DNA from: an uncultured Clostridia bacterium
GTDB taxonomy: Bacteria; Bacillota; Clostridia; Oscillospirales; Acutalibacteraceae
Assembly (NCBI GenBank): GCA_937884625.1
Contig: CALGCE010000287.1
Coordinates: 1 to 5,644, forward strand
Direction: 5' to 3'
Length of the DNA: 5,644 nucleotides
Shown here: piece after piece, positions 5,193 to 5,644 of the stretch
How the letters are laid out: each line of letters opens with the position of its first letter
Numbering within the stretch: the stretch's first letter is position 1
Notes under the pieces: generated by a model
Database searches by the model: none
Seen by the model: the letters and a program-made list of their open reading frames with translations, nothing else
Told to the model about the DNA's origin: nothing
Program-made: the position numbers and the translations under genes

Positions 5193-5644
5193 TTATATCA
5201 TCCAAATCGTGACGATCAGGTTATTACTGTCAAACGCACCAAGTTTATCTGTCATACAAAGCACTGCCGATGTTCCGAGAACAAGTGGAGATTTATCAAT
5301 CAGTGAAAATGCTCTTGTGATTCGTTTGTCGGGGGTTGCGGTTTTCTTGATTTCAAGCGGGCAGAGTTTGCCGTCGCCTTCGATGATGACATCAATTTCA
5401 CGGGCATCTTTATCACGGTAATAATTGATATACGGCTCAAGTCCTGCGTTCTGATAGCTCTTCATAATTTCGGAAACAACAAAGTTTTCAAGCAATGCTC
5501 CACTCATCGCACCGCTTTCGGCCACTTCGGGCGAAGACCATTTCGTCAGATAACAGACAAGCCCCGTATCGTAAAAATAGAGTTTCGGCGTTTTTATCGT
5601 CCGTTTCAGCACATTATTGGAATAGGGATGCAAGAGAAACACGA
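5193..5644 (-). CDS. DUF4143-type AAA ATPase, C-terminal part (5' end beyond window)
   Basis: About 149 C-terminal residues are present, and the frame runs off the right edge. The GTG at 5642 is an internal Val of the family pattern, not a start. Visible family blocks are LLHPYSNNVLKRTIKTPKLY then FYDTGLVCYL, GALLENFVVSEIMKSY, and YYRDKDAREIDVIIEGDGKL then CPLEIKKT. The last carries the Asp and Glu-x-Lys spacing of a PD-(D/E)xK nuclease-like fold. In complete proteins (about 380-450 residues) an N-terminal AAA_14 ATPase domain with Walker motifs precedes this part. Here that part is outside the window, so ATPase competence cannot be judged. The end WMI-stop is normal for the family. These proteins are widespread in anaerobic bacteria and archaea; their cellular role is not established. 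The gene is richer in GC than those to its left, consistent with a block boundary near 5120. Confidence 0.88.
   Translation of the reverse strand, partial: VFLLHPYSNNVLKRTIKTPKLYFYDTGLVCYLTKWSSPEVAESGAMSGALLENFVVSEIMKSYQNAGLEPYINYYRDKDAREIDVIIEGDGKLCPLEIKKTATPDKRITRAFSLIDKSPLVLGTSAVLCMTDKLGAFDSNNLIVTIWMI

Noticed and set aside
5152..5421. An 89-residue plus-strand frame opposite the DUF4143 gene
   Set aside because: It is antisense to a recognisable protein family and has no matching ribosome binding site or motifs.

Overview
The window looks like an accessory, mobile-element-rich stretch of a low-GC, Gram-positive anaerobe, most likely a Clostridia of the gut type (Ruminococcus/Eubacterium-like). 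The grounds are the strong Shine-Dalgarno sequences (AGGAGG/GGAGGTGA types) before almost every gene, strong AT bias, a TTG start, and the protein families present (amidoligase, DUF3846, AAA/DUF4143). Base composition changes by eye between blocks: the left gene is extremely AT-rich, the central operon is intermediate, and the right end is richer in GC. This suggests a mosaic.

Layout. Positions 1-289 hold a very AT-rich upstream region with a good sigma-A promoter and a striking inverted repeat just after the -10 box. Positions 290-1858 (+) encode an orphan 522-residue protein. I read it as a diverged relative of D5/P4-type SF3 primase-helicases: the C-terminal winged-helix part is recognisable, but the Walker A and B residues are missing. 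An imperfect but long hairpin at 1877-1904 separates it from an oppositely oriented operon.

The central operon (minus strand, 4523 down to 1918) is tightly packed. In order it encodes an amidoligase-family (glutamine-synthetase-like COOH-NH2 ligase) protein with three N-terminal zinc fingers, a stand-alone class II glutamine amidotransferase with all the catalytic residues, a DUF3846 protein, and two very short peptides (27 and 35 residues) with excellent ribosome binding sites. The first three genes are separated by 1 nt each, and the peptides by 13 and 17 nt. The simplest reading is a coupled chemistry: the amidotransferase releases ammonia from glutamine and the ligase makes an amide bond on an unknown carboxylate, perhaps a peptide or protein. 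The operon leader carries a terminator-like hairpin directly before the ribosome binding site.

The right side (4640-5120) is a scar. The 3' end of an AraC-family regulator gene (minus strand) runs head-on into the 3' end of a short-chain dehydrogenase gene (plus strand), with the junction near 4809-4826. A strong bidirectional terminator at 5085-5119 follows, and then the C-terminal part of a DUF4143-type ATPase (minus strand), which continues beyond the window edge. No RNA genes, CRISPR arrays, recognisable transposases or integrases are visible.
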